Counted from the first letter of the stretch, positions 34,239 to 47,531 are shown. The stretch: 64,000 nucleotides of DNA from Gnetum montanum (GCA_015680685.1 MNCI01030902.1:814447-878446); one strand, 5' to 3'. The notes: generated from the sequence alone by a model not told the origin. Program-made: numbers and translations.

Positions 34239-34377
34239 TGATGAGTCATTTTTTGTTGGTTGCATCAACAAAACCTCATTGTCACAACCTCATCATCTGA
34301 GGCTCATTGATGAGGCCTAGTTGATGCATCATATCATGCATCAACATCGCCTCGTCGATGTAGTATCATGTGTTAGC

Positions 34378-34385
34378 TATAAATA
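34378..34385 (+). promoter_or_regulatory. TATA box, element E 5' LTR
   Basis: TATAAATA in GTTAGCTATAAATATG; the same string is at 46732-46739 in the 3' LTR. Confidence 0.7.
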
Positions 34386-34556
34386 TGTGGTTGCAACCAC
34401 ATTTATGGCATAAGTAGATTATAGTTTTACCAGAGCTCTTACATTTTTTCCATTTGAAAGTTAGAATTTTTCCTCCAAGTGCTTGCAGCAAGAGTCATTG
34501 AGTGTATAGATCTTTATTTGAGCATTGTTGTACCTAAGCATGACAGTGTGTGCAAC

Positions 34557-34562
34557 AATAAA
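34557..34562 (+). terminator. Polyadenylation signal AATAAA in R of element E
   Basis: CAACAATAAAGATGAGCTT, about 180 bp downstream of the TATA box and conserved with element C. Confidence 0.5.
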
Positions 34563-35165
34563 GATGAGCTTCCTGATAAACCTTACAGCACTCTAGATAG
34601 ATTATTTATTTCATTTATGCATTTAATATTTTTCATTATTTATTAAATGTTTCCAATTACTTATTAATTATTTTCTAGTTATTATGTTAATGAAGCAATT
34701 AAGCCAAATAGATTACACACATAAGTATGATCGCTTTGCGTGTAACACATATTCACTTGGTAATCCCAGTAGTGTTATTGCTTGGTATGCCTAGTAGCAT
34801 AGCACTTGGTTGCCCAACATCAAATACGTGGGTTTAGGATGTGTATGAAAAGTGAAAATATATACTTATGTTATGATTAGTTAATTAGTTAATTTACATT
34901 AGTTAATTAAATCCCTTTTTATCTACAATTCAAGCGCCCAACTATAAAACATAAAAATGATAAAAATTGAATGCCTCAGTTACACTTAACCATACCAACG
35001 AATGTCACAAGTGTAACTGGGAAGACAATGATTGACCTTAGGGCTAGATTCACTTCCTAAAGGACTAGTGCACTAGAAATAATAAAGTCCACGAAATTCG
35101 ACTGGATCGTGTGTGAATGCTTGTGATTCGTATGGTTGGGCATAATGGTACCTTGTTGCTCATCA

Positions 35166-35185
35166 TTAACACCATTACCAGGGAC
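35166..35185 (+). other. Primer binding site of element E
   Basis: TTAACACCATTACCAGGGAC. Against TGGCGCCGTTGCCGGGGA it differs at six positions, all G to A. This fits decay of a tRNA-Asp-type site by cytosine deamination on the other strand. Confidence 0.7.
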
Positions 35186-35317
35186 TTTGTTTGTGGAATG
35201 TGCACTATTTATATCTAAGTGAATATCATTAATATCATTGTATGAACTTCAAGGTCAATATCATTCCCACTATACATTGAATTATAAAAGCACACTGATA
35301 ATTTAATTTTTTGCAAA

Positions 35318-38260
35318 ATGTCTTATTCTTCTTGTAAGCACAAAGATACCAAACCACAAGTCCCAAAATAATGCAAGGTCATATACACTCATCCAAATGA
35401 GTGTGCCAAATTTCACCTTCATCCTACATCATGTTAAACATATGTGATGGCATGATATGAAGGGCAACGTCGTCTTATCCCCCAATCGATTTGTGCCTAG
35501 GATGCTATTCAAAACCCTTAAGAAGTTATGCATAGCAAATTTTCACAAATAATATGTTGTGAATGGATACAACACTCGAAACTACTATCCCACTAAAGCA
35601 CAATGCAAATGAGATCAATGTTAGGAGAAACCACATGAAGCTACAAAGGGGAAACATTACACTAACCCCTTGTTCCTACTAGATCAAGAGGACAATGAGG
35701 ATCCTTCCTTGGAAGGTTCTCAACATGAAGATTCTCCAACCCCTGCTATTGATGGCAAGGGTGTGAACCTAACCTTGCGATTCACTATTCATAAATTAGG
35801 TTTAGGAAAGAGTCATAGCCAAAGTAGGGACTTGAAAAGCATGACAACACCAATAGATCTAAGGATTGTGATCATAATAAGCATAACAACGGTGGAAGTC
35901 ATGGTCTACCTTCCTCTTCATCCTCTTCATCTGATTCCAAACATTCCTCTTCATCTGACAATTCTCATGGAATTTGACATTGAAAGAACCATGATGAAGG
36001 TGATCGATGAAATAACAATGACCATGAAGGCTACCAAAATTGAAGGGATAGCTGAAACCATCATCGCTGTCATTAATGTAGTATGATCAATATTGTAGAG
36101 GTAGTGAAAATCCGAACTAGGCATATGAAGGATAGCTGGATCAAGCACCTAAATATGAACAATATCCCAAAATTTTAGTGGGGATACAATTCTGATCCAC
36201 AGACACATCTACAAGCTTTTCAAGATGCCTATGCCTTATAGAACATAGAGAATGAGTGGTAAAAACTCAAGCTTTTCCCAAGGACACTCATTATGGAAAA
36301 TAAACGTTGGTACTAGTCCTTAGAGCCAAAATCTATCCATAAGTGGAGTACCATGTTAGAACAATTTAATGAGAAATACCAGATGTACTCTAGAGTGTCT
36401 AATCTAAGAAGGCAAACCTAAGGTTTGAAACCAGGAGTACATGAACCCTTGGATGCTGCCATGGGTCAATACTATTCACTCCTACACTGATGCCTTGACC
36501 ATGATTACTCTTAAAGGAAAAAACTTTTCCACATCATAGATGGACTCAAATTAAAAACAAGAAGAACCCTTGGGGTGTATGGCCAAGGAAGGTTATCTAA
36601 AATGAGAGCTCATTAGATCCAAAGGCTAATTGAGTAGGTAGCAAATGAAGAAGGTGAGTTATGAAAAAGGGAAAGTGCTAAAGAGCATAATAGGACCCAT
36701 CCATTAGAAAACAAGAGGCCTGATTTTGTGACAAAGAGGAATCACCACTCAATGAAGTGATGAACAAAAAGACCTTGCCCATTCAAAAATCTATTTCGAA
36801 TATTTTAGCCAAATTTTTCAAGTTATGGCACTCTTTGGAGGAAAAATTTCAAGCTGCTTTAAAGATTGCTAAAGAATCCAAAGAGTAAAATAGTGATCAT
36901 AATTGTAGGAGGTGAAAAGAAGTTGAACATCCCTACTAAAGAGGTAAGGGCAAAGCTGCTACAATAGAGGAAGTTGTGGAGTTTGGCTCTAATGATGAAA
37001 CTAAATGTGACATATGCCAATACAAACATCCAAATGGATGTTGCCCTATGGTGTCACACTTACAAGAGTCAGGGGTGTATATATTGATTCCTCGCCTAGC
37101 ACGTAGGCAAGCTATAAGATAATTACCTTACCCTCAAGGTAGTCCAAGATAGTTCCACCAATAGCAACAAGCTTACTACCCAAGTGGAACTCCTCCACAA
37201 CCTTATGAACAATACCAACAATGGTACCAACCACAATCATGGAAAATGCCACTACCAAGGCAATAGTACCCTTAAAAGAAACCAAATTCATACAGGTACT
37301 ATGTTTAGTAGCCCATCTCCCCTACAAGTTTTGCAAGTCATCCATCATTCCAGCAACACTATTACCCTCTAGAGTATCACCAAACACATTCACCATCTAC
37401 TTGAGGGAAAAATCCATATTTGTATCCTTATCATCCTCCACATTCCTCTACACCTACATGTCCAGCTTCAACCCAATTACCTCCTACTTCATCAATGTAG
37501 GGTGATATTCCTTCACAACCGCAACAACGAAATGCTACAAGGGTTGTACACTCACAACTGGTTTTTCAACCAAGTGGTTCAAATAATCGATCAAGGAAAC
37601 AACCTTTCTTCTATCCAAATAGTCCTCTCTAGCCCTCATGACCTACTCTAGCTAATCATCTTGCATCTCCATCACCCTCATACTTTGCATCAAATACCTT
37701 CGAGTGCCCTTCAAACCAAGTTCCACCTAGGATTCACACTGTAAAACTCATGTTGTTTCTGACTAGATCAAGGCTAGCAATCTTCCTACAAAAGGATCTA
37801 ACCTGAGAAGTCCACTCATCTATCTATAGATTGCTAGACAAGAGTAATGCAAAGCTCTTATTGACTCTAGTTCTGGAGCTAACCACATCTCCCATGACAT
37901 GTACAAGGCCTAGAACCTACCACCTCTCAATAAGAGCAACATTCATTTAGAATAAGCAGATTAGTCGATTACTATCCCTTTAGGATTAGTAGAGGACATT
38001 ATGACCATATTCTATGGGTAGTCCTATCCTACTAATTTTCTAATAATCAATGTTAACAACTACAAAAATGACTTGCCCATCATCATGGGAAGGGCTTGGT
38101 TAAGCATGATCGATTCACGAATGGGTATAAGGGACCTATCTCTTGAAATATCTAAGGAAAATAAGCTAGGAAATATTGAGAAGAAGCTTATTCCATGCAT
38201 TATGTATAGCTATAATAGGTGTAATTACATGCAAAATATTTGGTCCATCAAGAGCACATA
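35318..38260 (+). pseudogene. gag and protease of element E
   Basis: Starts ATGTCTTATTCTTCTTGTAA at 35318 and meets a stop after 16 codons. The gag core (about 36120-36660) contains MNNIPKF, NSDPQTHLQAFQDAYAL, KLKLFPRTL and HEPLDAAMGQYYSLLH. The Cys-His cluster CDICQYKHPNGCC with SHL is at about 37009-37065. Protease (37770-38260) has ALIDSSSGANHIS, with Ser for the Gly of DSG, and IIMGRAWLSMIDS. Stops and a few frameshifts occur throughout. It aligns with the gag-protease of A, B and C. Confidence 0.85.
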
Positions 38261-38399
38261 CATTAAGGCATGCAATCAATGTGCACAAGAAATTAACATT
38301 CAAAGGTATCTATACATAGCATCCACAAAGTAGGAGAGCACCTAATGGCTGATAGCTAATTCAAATAGTAGAACAATATGCATGGAGCAAACTAAGAGC

Positions 38400-41300
38400 T
38401 TAACATGTGCATATGTTGAAGGCATGAACAAAATTGAATAAGTCCATTCTCAACTCTCTGATGAAGATGATAATAACTATTGGGGAGAGTTCAAGTAGAA
38501 GCCCTTAGAACTAAAAACATTACCGAGCGATATGTAGTATGCATTTTAAAGAATGGAAAACCAGTCATCATTAATGCCAAACTTTCTCCTAAATAAAAAG
38601 AAAAGTTGTTAGAGGTGGTAAATAAATGGTCAACAGCCTTGGCTCGGTTATATCTAGAGCTAACAAGAATCAACCCAAGGATATGCTAGCATCACATCTA
38701 CACTAACCTAACCATAAAGCCTAGAAAGTAGCTACAAAGGTGGCTAAACCCCAAGTTAAAGCAAATCATTAAGGAGGAAATAAAGAAACTCCTCAAGATG
38801 GGGTTCATCTATCCAATCACAAATAGTGAGTGGGTTAGTCCACTTATAATTATACCAAATAAGGATGGAAAATGGCTATTGAATATGGTAACATTTAAAG
38901 ATCACTTTCCTTTGCCATTTGTAAATCAAGTGTGAGACATCATATCTAGGCATTGTTATTATAGCTTCTTGGATGGTTATAGTGGCTACAACCAAATCCA
39001 AATTTCACTAGAGGATCAGGCCAAGACAACATTCACAAGTCCCTAGAGGACTTTTGCATATTGTAAGATGTCATTTGGCCTATTCAATGCCCTTGCAATA
39101 TTTCAATGCTTGGTTCTTAGTATCTTTCAATAGCAAATTGATAGTGGTGTTGAAGTCTTCATGGATGACTTCTCCACCTATGGAGCTACCTTTGAGCAAG
39201 CCTTGGACCGACTTGAGCAAGTACTGAAAAGATGTGAAGAGACAAACCTACAGCTTACTTGGTAAAAGAGCCATCTTATGGTCCAAAAAGGCATTATGTT
39301 AGGGCACCAAATTTCACAAAAAGGGATTGAGGTAGACCTAGAAAAGATAAGGATCATCCAAAGAATAACATGCCAACCAGAGACCATTACAGATGTTCAA
39401 TCATTCCTTGGACACACTAGCTACTACCGGTGATTTATTTAGAATTTCTCTAAGATCGCAAAGCCATTGGTAGAGCTTACAAAGAAAGATCACCTTTCAT
39501 CTAGAATAAGGAATGTGAACATGCATTCCAACAATTAAAGGAGAAATTCATAGAAACACCAATCCTACAAGTGCTAAACTAGTTGAGACCTTTCCACATC
39601 ATGATGAATGCATCTAACTATGCCTTAGCAATTGTGCTCATGTAGATGGATGATGAGAAACATCTATATTACATCCACTATGTGAGCCGAAGCATTTTGG
39701 GGGCACAGTTAAACTACACCACCATGGAGAAAGAATTAATGGTAGTGGTGTACACACTAGAAACTTTTAGACATTTTATGCTAGGTTACAAAGTATTTGT
39801 ACATATGGACCACAGTGCAATTCACTTCCTTATGAATAAGTTGACGATGAGCCCTCCTGTCATACAGTGGCTTATGATCTTGTAGAAATTGGATCTCACT
39901 ATGGTAGATTGAAAAGGGACCAAGAATGTGATTGCTAACCACCTCTCTTACATAAGATGGGATATCAAAGAGGAGGAGAGCCCACTCTCTAGTCAGTTCC
40001 TAGATGAACTCCTCTTTGCTGGAGTGATAAGTAAACAAAAACCTACAAAAGCAACGTGGTATAATGGCATCCTCACATATCTTCTCACTCAAGAGATGCT
40101 AAAAGACTTGGATTTTAGGAAGAAGCAACAATTTTTTCATCAAGCCAAATACTTCATGGAAATCAATGGACACATTTACAAGGTGTGTGCCAATGGTTTG
40201 ATTCATTGGTGCATCCCTAATGAAGATCAACTATGTGTTCTCCAAGATGCTCATGAAGGGCCTTACGGAGGCCACTATGTATGCAGATGAATGGCCATAA
40301 AAATATTGATGGTAGGATACTATCTGCCCACAATTTTAGGGACACCCACCAATTCGTCAAGTATTGTGAATGTTATCAATGTGATAGTGGGATGACTACT
40401 CTCATGGAAGGTCCTCAATAGTGGATTCAACCACTAAAACCTTTCGACAAATGGGGCATTTACTTCATGGGTTCCATCAAATCCATGTCCAATGAAAAGG
40501 CATATATTATAATAGTAGTCAACTACTACAAAAATGGGAAGAAGCAGTAGCCATTACTAATTATACATCATCCACTAGTACCAATTTTATACAAAAAAAT
40601 ATCGTGAATAGGTCTAAGGTTCCATGTTCACTAATTTTAGATAATGGAACTCATTTCATAGATGCCACATTTAGAAAATTAATGTAATGCTTGGGGGTAG
40701 AACATAAATTAACAATACCTTATGACCCCCAATTCAATGGTCAAGTAGAGGTAACCAATCGAGAGATAACAAGAATATTAATGCAAACAATTAGCAAATA
40801 TAGGAAGGATTGGAGTACAAAGCTTAAAAATGCTCTTTAGGCTTATCTTTTAACTTGGAAACTTCCTATTAGCTATTCTCCCTACCAGTTAGTGTACAGA
40901 AAATTTCCAATGCTCCCAATTCAATTCGAGCTCTGTACACTCTCAATGGTCAATGATCTAAACCTTGACCTAAGTCTAGCATAGAAGAAAATATTGATAA
41001 ATCTAAATGTGCTAGATGAAAATAGATTGGTGGTCCTATCATTAAATGAGGTGAATAAGGCATTTAGCAAGCAATATCATGACCTTAGAATCAGGAAAGT
41101 AAAACTTCAACTAGGAGAAGGTTCTTTACTAGAACCCCACACATGTATCCCAAAAGACAAATTCCAAACATTGTAGAAGGGAACTTATATAATTCATCAA
41201 ACCTTTTCTTTTGGGACCATGTTAATCTACAAACCTGATAGTTCAAATAAAAATCAATTGGTCAACATCCAACAAGTTAACCCTTTCCTTGAACCAAAAT

Positions 41301-41401
41301 AGGCCAATGCAACTACTGCCTCAATGGCTGGACAACCACATTCTATTTTTCAGATCTCCTTCTTCCAACTCAGTCATGGGGAAGATGGCCATCCATGCTG
41401 A
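38400..41401 (+). pseudogene. RT, RNase H and integrase of element E
   Basis: RT (about 38690-39480): SEWVSPLIIIPNK, LDGYSGYNQIQISLEDQ, MSFGLFNALAIFQ and the catalytic VFMDDFSTYG (Met-Asp-Asp at 39161-39169). FMDD is usual in Athila RTs. RNase H (about 39590-39890): YALAIVL, LNYTTMEKELMVVVYTLETF and HMDHSAIHFLMNK. The integrase H2C2 domain (40235-40385) has HEGPYGGH with the Cys of CGGH changed. The core (40430-40990) includes LDNGTHFID and FNGQVEVTNREI. The C-terminus (41080-41290) includes LVNIQQVNPF, and the tail SFFQLSHGEDGHPC ends at TGA 41399-41401. Together these copy RNA into DNA and insert it. There are many stops, so it is inactive. Confidence 0.88.
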
Positions 41402-43498
41402 CCATTACCATGGCCTCTTAGTTTTTCTACCTTTTTGTTTTTCATGTTTTTGATTTTTACAAATTATTTAATTTACAAATTCTTGATTTTTTCAAATTCT
41501 TCTAATTTTACACCATCTTTAGTACATTTGAACCTTCTTGACTATTTTACATTTTCTCATATATTTTACTTTATTTTTCTTTCTTTTGTTTAAATGTGAT
41601 ATTTTCTCATTTTTGCTACTAAATATGCTTTATTTTCATAGGACACTGTGTTGCTATTGTTGTTTACTAATGATGGTTTGTGCTTAATGTGTGATTGTTG
41701 ATGTCTAGTTTCTATTTTTGAATTCTGATGTCTGATGACTTTGACATGGTTTATTTTTTATGGAACAAGTAGTGAGTCCACATCTTCTGCCTATTTAATG
41801 AACTCTATGGTTTTCCTTGTTTTGGGAATTTGAGGTCCCTTCCATTAAAGAAACTATTAATCAATTGGTGACCTTGGTAGTTTTGGAATTATGAAGGATT
41901 CAAAGGTTTGTAAAGGTTGTGACTTCAAGGGAACGCAATACTCTTTGTCCTATTTTTCTTTCTTGAGTGCTTGAGTGTTTTTCATAGACTTCTTACCGTT
42001 CCACACCATCCACTGAAGGAAGTCAAAATAATGTCATTGCATGGTGTGGTTCCCATTCAGAAAAAGAAAAAAAAACAAAAAACAAAAAAAATAATGGGAA
42101 TTCAAAGCACACCCTTTAGACAAATAAACGAGCTACAAGCACTAGTTATGGGACTTAAACAACATGCACCTATGCCTAAAGGTCCCCTCTAACTAAGGCC
42201 CTCTCTCTTACTTCCTACTTATCTTTTCCTCTCTTTGTGGAATGGTGGTTGTTTTGTGGAAGCATTCTTGTGTCTCAAGTGAGTGGATCAATCTTAGAGT
42301 GGTGATGCAAAAGTCACTAAAAGTGGTTGGTTTTGGTCTGGACTAAGGATGGAACTTCTTGGGTCATTTTAAATACAAATTCCACAAAGGACTTCTTATG
42401 AACTCATTTTGGACCTCCATTCCATCTTCTCTATCATCCATCCATTCTACCATAATTAACCTCACTACTGTGTTCTATATTATGCTCTATGTCTTACTCT
42501 GATATGCTGGGATCCTTAAGTAGATTCTTTCAAGTTGGTCTTTAACTTGTCATGATCATTAAACCAACTATGGGGCCCATGGACTCCTTAGTTGAGGTTA
42601 TTCAAGGGCAAAAAGGGCATGATCCTACTACGGGTAGGACCCAGTTGCATAGCTCTTGGCTTGGTTAGTTAACGATCCTTACCTTTGACATTGTCGCAAT
42701 CCAATCTTTCACATATTCCATTACATAAACTACTCAGTACTCCTTAATCTTTCATTTCATTCATCCACTAAATTAATTTTTCTCCATTTATTCAAATTTA
42801 TAAGCTTTAACACCCTCTTCTCATGTTTTCATACTAATCTTGGTCTTTAGAGCTTTCATTTGACACCAATTTCACTCAAAAACTATTCATATTTTGCAAG
42901 TTTGACTAAGGTCAAAGTTTGAATATGGTGGTCAACAGTATCGTCGTTGAGGTCCCATTGACACATCCACCCTAGTTGATGAGGTGCAGTCGACTAGGCC
43001 TCGTTGATGCATCACAAAAACCCTATATATACCACCAAACACTTTGCAATATTTTACCATTTGCTCATAATACAAGGGAAGTTTTTGAAATTTTTCAAAG
43101 CCCAAAAATCTTCAGGAGCTCATAACCTCCAAACCGTTTATTCAAATCACTCCATTTTTTTATCCTAAACTTACCGAAGGTAAGATCTTTATCATGGGGG
43201 CGACAAACCTTAAGGTTTCCAATGAAAAATCGATAAAAATTTTTGAAAATTTTCCTAACTCATCCAAAGGGTTAATAATCTTAGCAACATATAAACATAA
43301 AATTTTTCACAAATTAACCCTTCCAACAACCTTTGAGATGATTTATTAATGAAAATACATAAATAAATGATAATTGGATTAATTAAAATAGCCATAATCA
43401 CAAGTTAGCAAAGTGTAATGATCCTTAAGAGATAAGGTATCCCAATTGTTTCAAGGTTACATAATAATTGCTAATCCATGATTTTATTGTGATTATAG
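41402..43498 (+). other. Spacer between pol and the env-position ORF of element E
   Basis: It begins with a T-rich stretch (41430-41600) and carries the blocks shared with B, C and F: GCATGGTGTGGTTCCCATT at 42038 and CCCTCTAACTAAGGCCC at 42186. It ends in TTTTATTGTGATTATAG directly before ATG 43499, which resembles a 3' splice site. Athila env-like ORFs are thought to be expressed from a spliced RNA; that link is inference here. Confidence 0.6.
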
Positions 43499-46410
43499 AT
43501 GGTACCAAAGCAAAAATATTTGTAGGAAGGAGAAACCTTACAACCATGGGAGAAATAACCCAGGCCTGGAAGGAGCCAACAAGAACAAGACCAAGAACTA
43601 CCTAAGGCAACCCATGCAAGAAGACCTCTTCATGAGGAGCCTGAAGTGGTATCGGTCCAACAGATTCCAAAGGAAGAAGTATCGACCGAAAAATCACAAA
43701 GAGGAGAAGTGCTTGGACCTATGCAAAGGCTTGAGGTCACTTTGACTCAAGCCTGCCTTGATATCATTAAGTCCAAAGAAATTCAACGATCCATTCTTCA
43801 GGAGATCAACTTTGGACCATTTTTATAGAAGGCTCCAGAGGATGTCAAGACACAATTGTGAACCTCAACCATGTGGCCAATTATCATGTCCAGTGGGGAG
43901 TGGTACATGGAAGAAACATACCTCTTTTGAAATAGTTGAAGGCCAAGATCCATAGTCAAGATCAAAGACATTTAGATGTCCTATTCAGCAAAAGTTATTG
44001 CATAGGTACTTGGGCTACCTAACACTAGAACACAACTGGTAGAATTATCCACGTAAGGTGACCTTGAGGCCAAGAAGGAGTGGATTCAACATTACTACAA
44101 GGTGGACTGTAAGGAGTATGGTTGCACTCACATCGACAAAGTGGATTTATTTCAAGATTGCAGCCTATACCTCAATCCAATGGTGAGGCCAAGCAATGTA
44201 ACTTCTTTCTCCACTTGATCATGCACTACTCTAAGTAGGAAGTTCCCTATTAACCTTCTACAACTACTATACTTGGAGATTGAAAAATTTTTCAAAGAAA
44301 ATAAATGTGGAATGAATACCTTACCCTTTCCATGCCTTATCATAAAACTTTACAAGAGGCCAGGCATTGTTCACTACTCTAATGACACTCTTAGGCATAC
44401 TCCTTTGGCTTCATGATCTAAGATCATGAAAGAGAGGATGCTAGCAATGACTCAATTAGAGGAGCTACTACCACCATCACCCACTTAGGAAATAACACTG
44501 AAGACATGTGAAACCATGGAACAGCTAAAAAAATCTAAGAATAGCTCTTGAATGAACAAGAGCAGCAAGTAGGAATGAGTGAGGCGGATCCATTTGTGTA
44601 GTAGCTAGCGATGAGTCACCTTAATGAGGTTGCCCAAATAGTTAGCCAGATGGAGAGGGATGGTCCCATTTTCTCTACTTAAAGAACGTAGTTTTCTTAG
44701 AGGTTGGATCCCAATAGTCAAGAGGTGATGGTATAACTAGCAACACATCATCTATTCCTAGAAATCTCTAGGAATGCCGCCATGTTCTCAGTGAGGTTAG
44801 AGGAAGGTGAAGAGGAAATTTTCTTGGTGATGCAACACCAAGGGAAATAAACAATGGTAGAAGTGGTAGCTAACCATGTAGTAGAAGCTTTGAACCCATC
44901 TGCAACATCTGTACCAGACGTATCTGCACTCCAAGATGTGTAGATGTCTGCAAGCATGGTTAGCGAGAGGTTAGATGTAGCTCAACAAGAAAAGTTGTTG
45001 GAATGATTGGTAGGAACTAGGCAACCAACTCTAAACATTTTTGATCTTCCTAAGAACATCACTGTAACCCATTCAGAGCTGCTAAATGTAAGGGGTAGAT
45101 ACATTATTTTTGAGGGGCAACTAGAAATTTCCCAAGAGCAAAATCAACACTTGGCTATGAAGGTTGGTGAACTTTGTGCTCGACTTGCAAAATAAGCAAT
45201 CCTTAGCCCAGCTGTGACAAGGGATGAAGCTATCAAATAGCTTCAAGAATGATTTCAAAAAGCTAAGGAGGAGGCAGTGATGGCCATCTTTAAATAGTCC
45301 ATAGCAGAAGCTGAAACACACTCAATCAAAAAGTACTTAAATCAGATCCACTAAGAGAATGAAGCATTGACTGCATAGAATCATCGCCTGTGAAATGTTG
45401 ATGCTTAGAAAGATCAAATGCAAGAATTCATTCATCAACAATAGGAGAAACTTCCCAAGGTAAACACTAAATTGAAGAAATTAGCCGTGGAAAATCACAA
45501 TCTATCAATGGAGGAGGTACGCATCCTACGTCAAAAGTCTACCATCGAGATCGCCACTTGGAAGAACAAAGCACTAAAATTTGAGAAAGTGAAAAATCAC
45601 TACAGGGACCAAGTCAATTTGCAAAAGGAAGTGAATGAAAAACAAATCTAGATGGCAAAGGCAAAAATGAATGAAGCCCTCTAGGAACTCCAACAAGGAA
45701 GAAAGATTTGGCAATCCATCGTTGATGGGATCGATGCCTAAAACAAAGTTGAGATCTGCTTGAAGGAGTTGTAGATCGAGGAGATGATAGAGTACATGGA
45801 GTTGGCCAATCTCCATTATGCAAACTTGGCAATGCTAACTCTCAAACGACCATGGTCATAGTTAGAAAAACAAGTGGCTAGTTCATATCTCTTATACAAG
45901 GTAGAGTTTTAGCCCCACAAGGATGCCAAGCAGAAGCTTGAGACTACTAACGTTGAACTCAAAGTTCTCAGAGGATGATTCAAAAATTAATGATCTATAA
46001 CTAAGAACCTAGCCAAATGGATGAATGACTACTAGGAGTTGAATGACACAATTGGGGTGTTCAACATTGAACGCAAACAGTTTGTTGCCTAGTTTGTGAA
46101 TGCCAAGGAGTTGTTTCTAACAATCTTGTGTCCTTTGGATGTGCCCATTCCAACCCACATTCACAAAGTTGCATAGATGGTGCATGAGCCCAGGAGTAAG
46201 GACGATAAAATAAAAGCACTACTGGATGCTTTCCACCTCCCACCTAAATTCATAACAATAACAGGATAGATGCAGCTATCTCAACTACCTATGCATGAAG
46301 CTAGTGAAGGTTCCTCAAAGCCTCAGGAACCATCACCACCTGGGACCATCTAATCTTCTCCAATAAGTTTCACACCATCAAGGAACATGCTATCCAATTT
46401 TGAAGATTAA
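43499..46410 (+). pseudogene. Long env-position ORF of element E with a coiled-coil C-terminal half
   Basis: The ATG at 43499 follows a splice-acceptor-like sequence. The N-terminal part (to about 43960) is Glu/Gln/Lys-rich. From 43980 to 44360 a globular domain contains VLGLPNTR, EWIQHYYKVDCKEYGC, LNPMVRPSNVTSF and LPFPCLIIKLYKRPGI. The last motifs resemble a domain common in ORFs of plant retroelements (LPFPSLI..LCRRAGV type); this is recalled, not searched. From 45010 to 46240, after a frame change, heptad-like Leu/Glu/Lys/Gln stretches (QLEISQEQNQHLAMKVGEL) suggest long coiled coils. No signal peptide or membrane span is evident, so it does not look like an envelope protein. Between 45007 and 46290 one frame has 22 stops and no frameshift. 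Confidence 0.65.
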
Positions 46411-46592
46411 TTCATGGTGTTCAATTTTGTGTTCGAAATACCTTTATTTTTTATAATGTTCTAATCGATACACTCCAATTTTTGTCAACTCAATTAGTTG
46501 TTTTATTTGAAGAAAAATTAGTCAATAATCCCATACCTACCTAATTTTGTAAATAGAACTCAAGGATGAGTTTTCATTCAATCGTTGAGATC

Positions 46593-47531
46593 TGATGAGT
46601 CATGCTCTATCAATTGCATCGATGAAACCTCATTGACGTGGCCTCATTGTCTAGGCCTCATCAACAAGGCCTAGTTGATGCATCATATCATGCATCGATG
46701 TGGCCCCATCGACGTAGTGTCATGTGTTAGCTATAAATATGTGCTTGTAGCTACATTTATGGCATAAGTAGATTATAGTTGCAATAGAGCTCTTGCATTT
46801 TTTGCATTTGAAAGTTAGAATTTTTCCTCCGAGTGCTTGCAGCAAGAGTCATTGAGTGTACAGATCTTTATTTGAGCATTGTTGTACCTAAGCACGACAG
46901 TGTGTGCAACAATAAAGATGAGCTTTCTGATAAACCTTGCAGCACTCTAGATAGATTATTTATTTCATTTATGCATTTAATGTTTTCCATTATTTATTAA
47001 ATTTTTCCAGTTACTTATTAATTATTTTCTAGTTATTACGTTAATGAAGAAATTAAGCCAAATAGGTTACACACATAAGTATGATCGCTTCAAGCATAAC
47101 ATGTATTCGCTTGGTAATCCTAGCAATGTTATTGCTTGGTATGCCTAGTAGCATAGTGCTTGGTTGCCCAACAGCAAATACATGGGTTCAAGATGTGTAC
47201 AAAAATTGGAAATATATACTTATGTTAGGATTAGTTAAATAATTAGTTAATTTGTTAATTTAGATTAGTTAATCAAATCCTTTTTTATCTACAATTTGAG
47301 CACCCAAATATAAAACATAAAAATGATAAAAATTGAATGCCTCAGTTACACTTAACCATACCAACAAATGTCACAAGTGTAATTGGGAAGACAATGATTG
47401 ACCTTAGGGCTAGATTCACTTCCTAAAGGACTAAAGCACTAGAAACAATAAAGTCCATAGAATTCAACTAGATCCCCTATGAATGCTTGTGATTTATATG
47501 GTTGGATGTAGGGGTACCTCGCCACTTATCA
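46593..47531 (+). repeat. 3' LTR of element E
   Basis: 939 bp, TGATGAGTCATGCTCT to GTACCTCGCCACTTATCA. U3 (46600-46720) is filled with GATGAGGCC, GATGCATCATATCATGCATC and CATCGACG motifs. TATA box at 46732-46739. Confidence 0.9.

Larger units (their letters stand above)
34239..35165 (+). repeat. 5' LTR of element E
   Basis: 927 bp, TGATGAGTCATT to CCTTGTTGCTCATCA. U3 (to about 34370) has ATCATC/GATGAGGC and GATGCATCATATCATGCATC palindromes. TATA box at 34378-34385, AATAAA at 34557-34562. Confidence 0.9.
34239..47531 (+). mobile_element. Athila-like element E, full-length structure (13.3 kb)
   Basis: LTRs are 34239-35165 and 46593-47531. The flanks are ATCAG (34234-34238) and ATTAG (47532-47536), a target duplication with one C/T difference. 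Order: LTR, tRNA-Asp-type primer site, gag, protease, RT, RNase H, integrase, 2.1-kb spacer, env-position ORF, LTR. This is the Athila gene order. It is the only copy here with all parts, and every ORF is interrupted. The target is the 3' UTR of element F. Confidence 0.9.

Noticed and set aside
43499-46410. Envelope glycoprotein gene
   Set aside because: Only the position fits. No signal peptide, membrane span or glycoprotein pattern is visible; the sequence is rich in charged heptad-like repeats.
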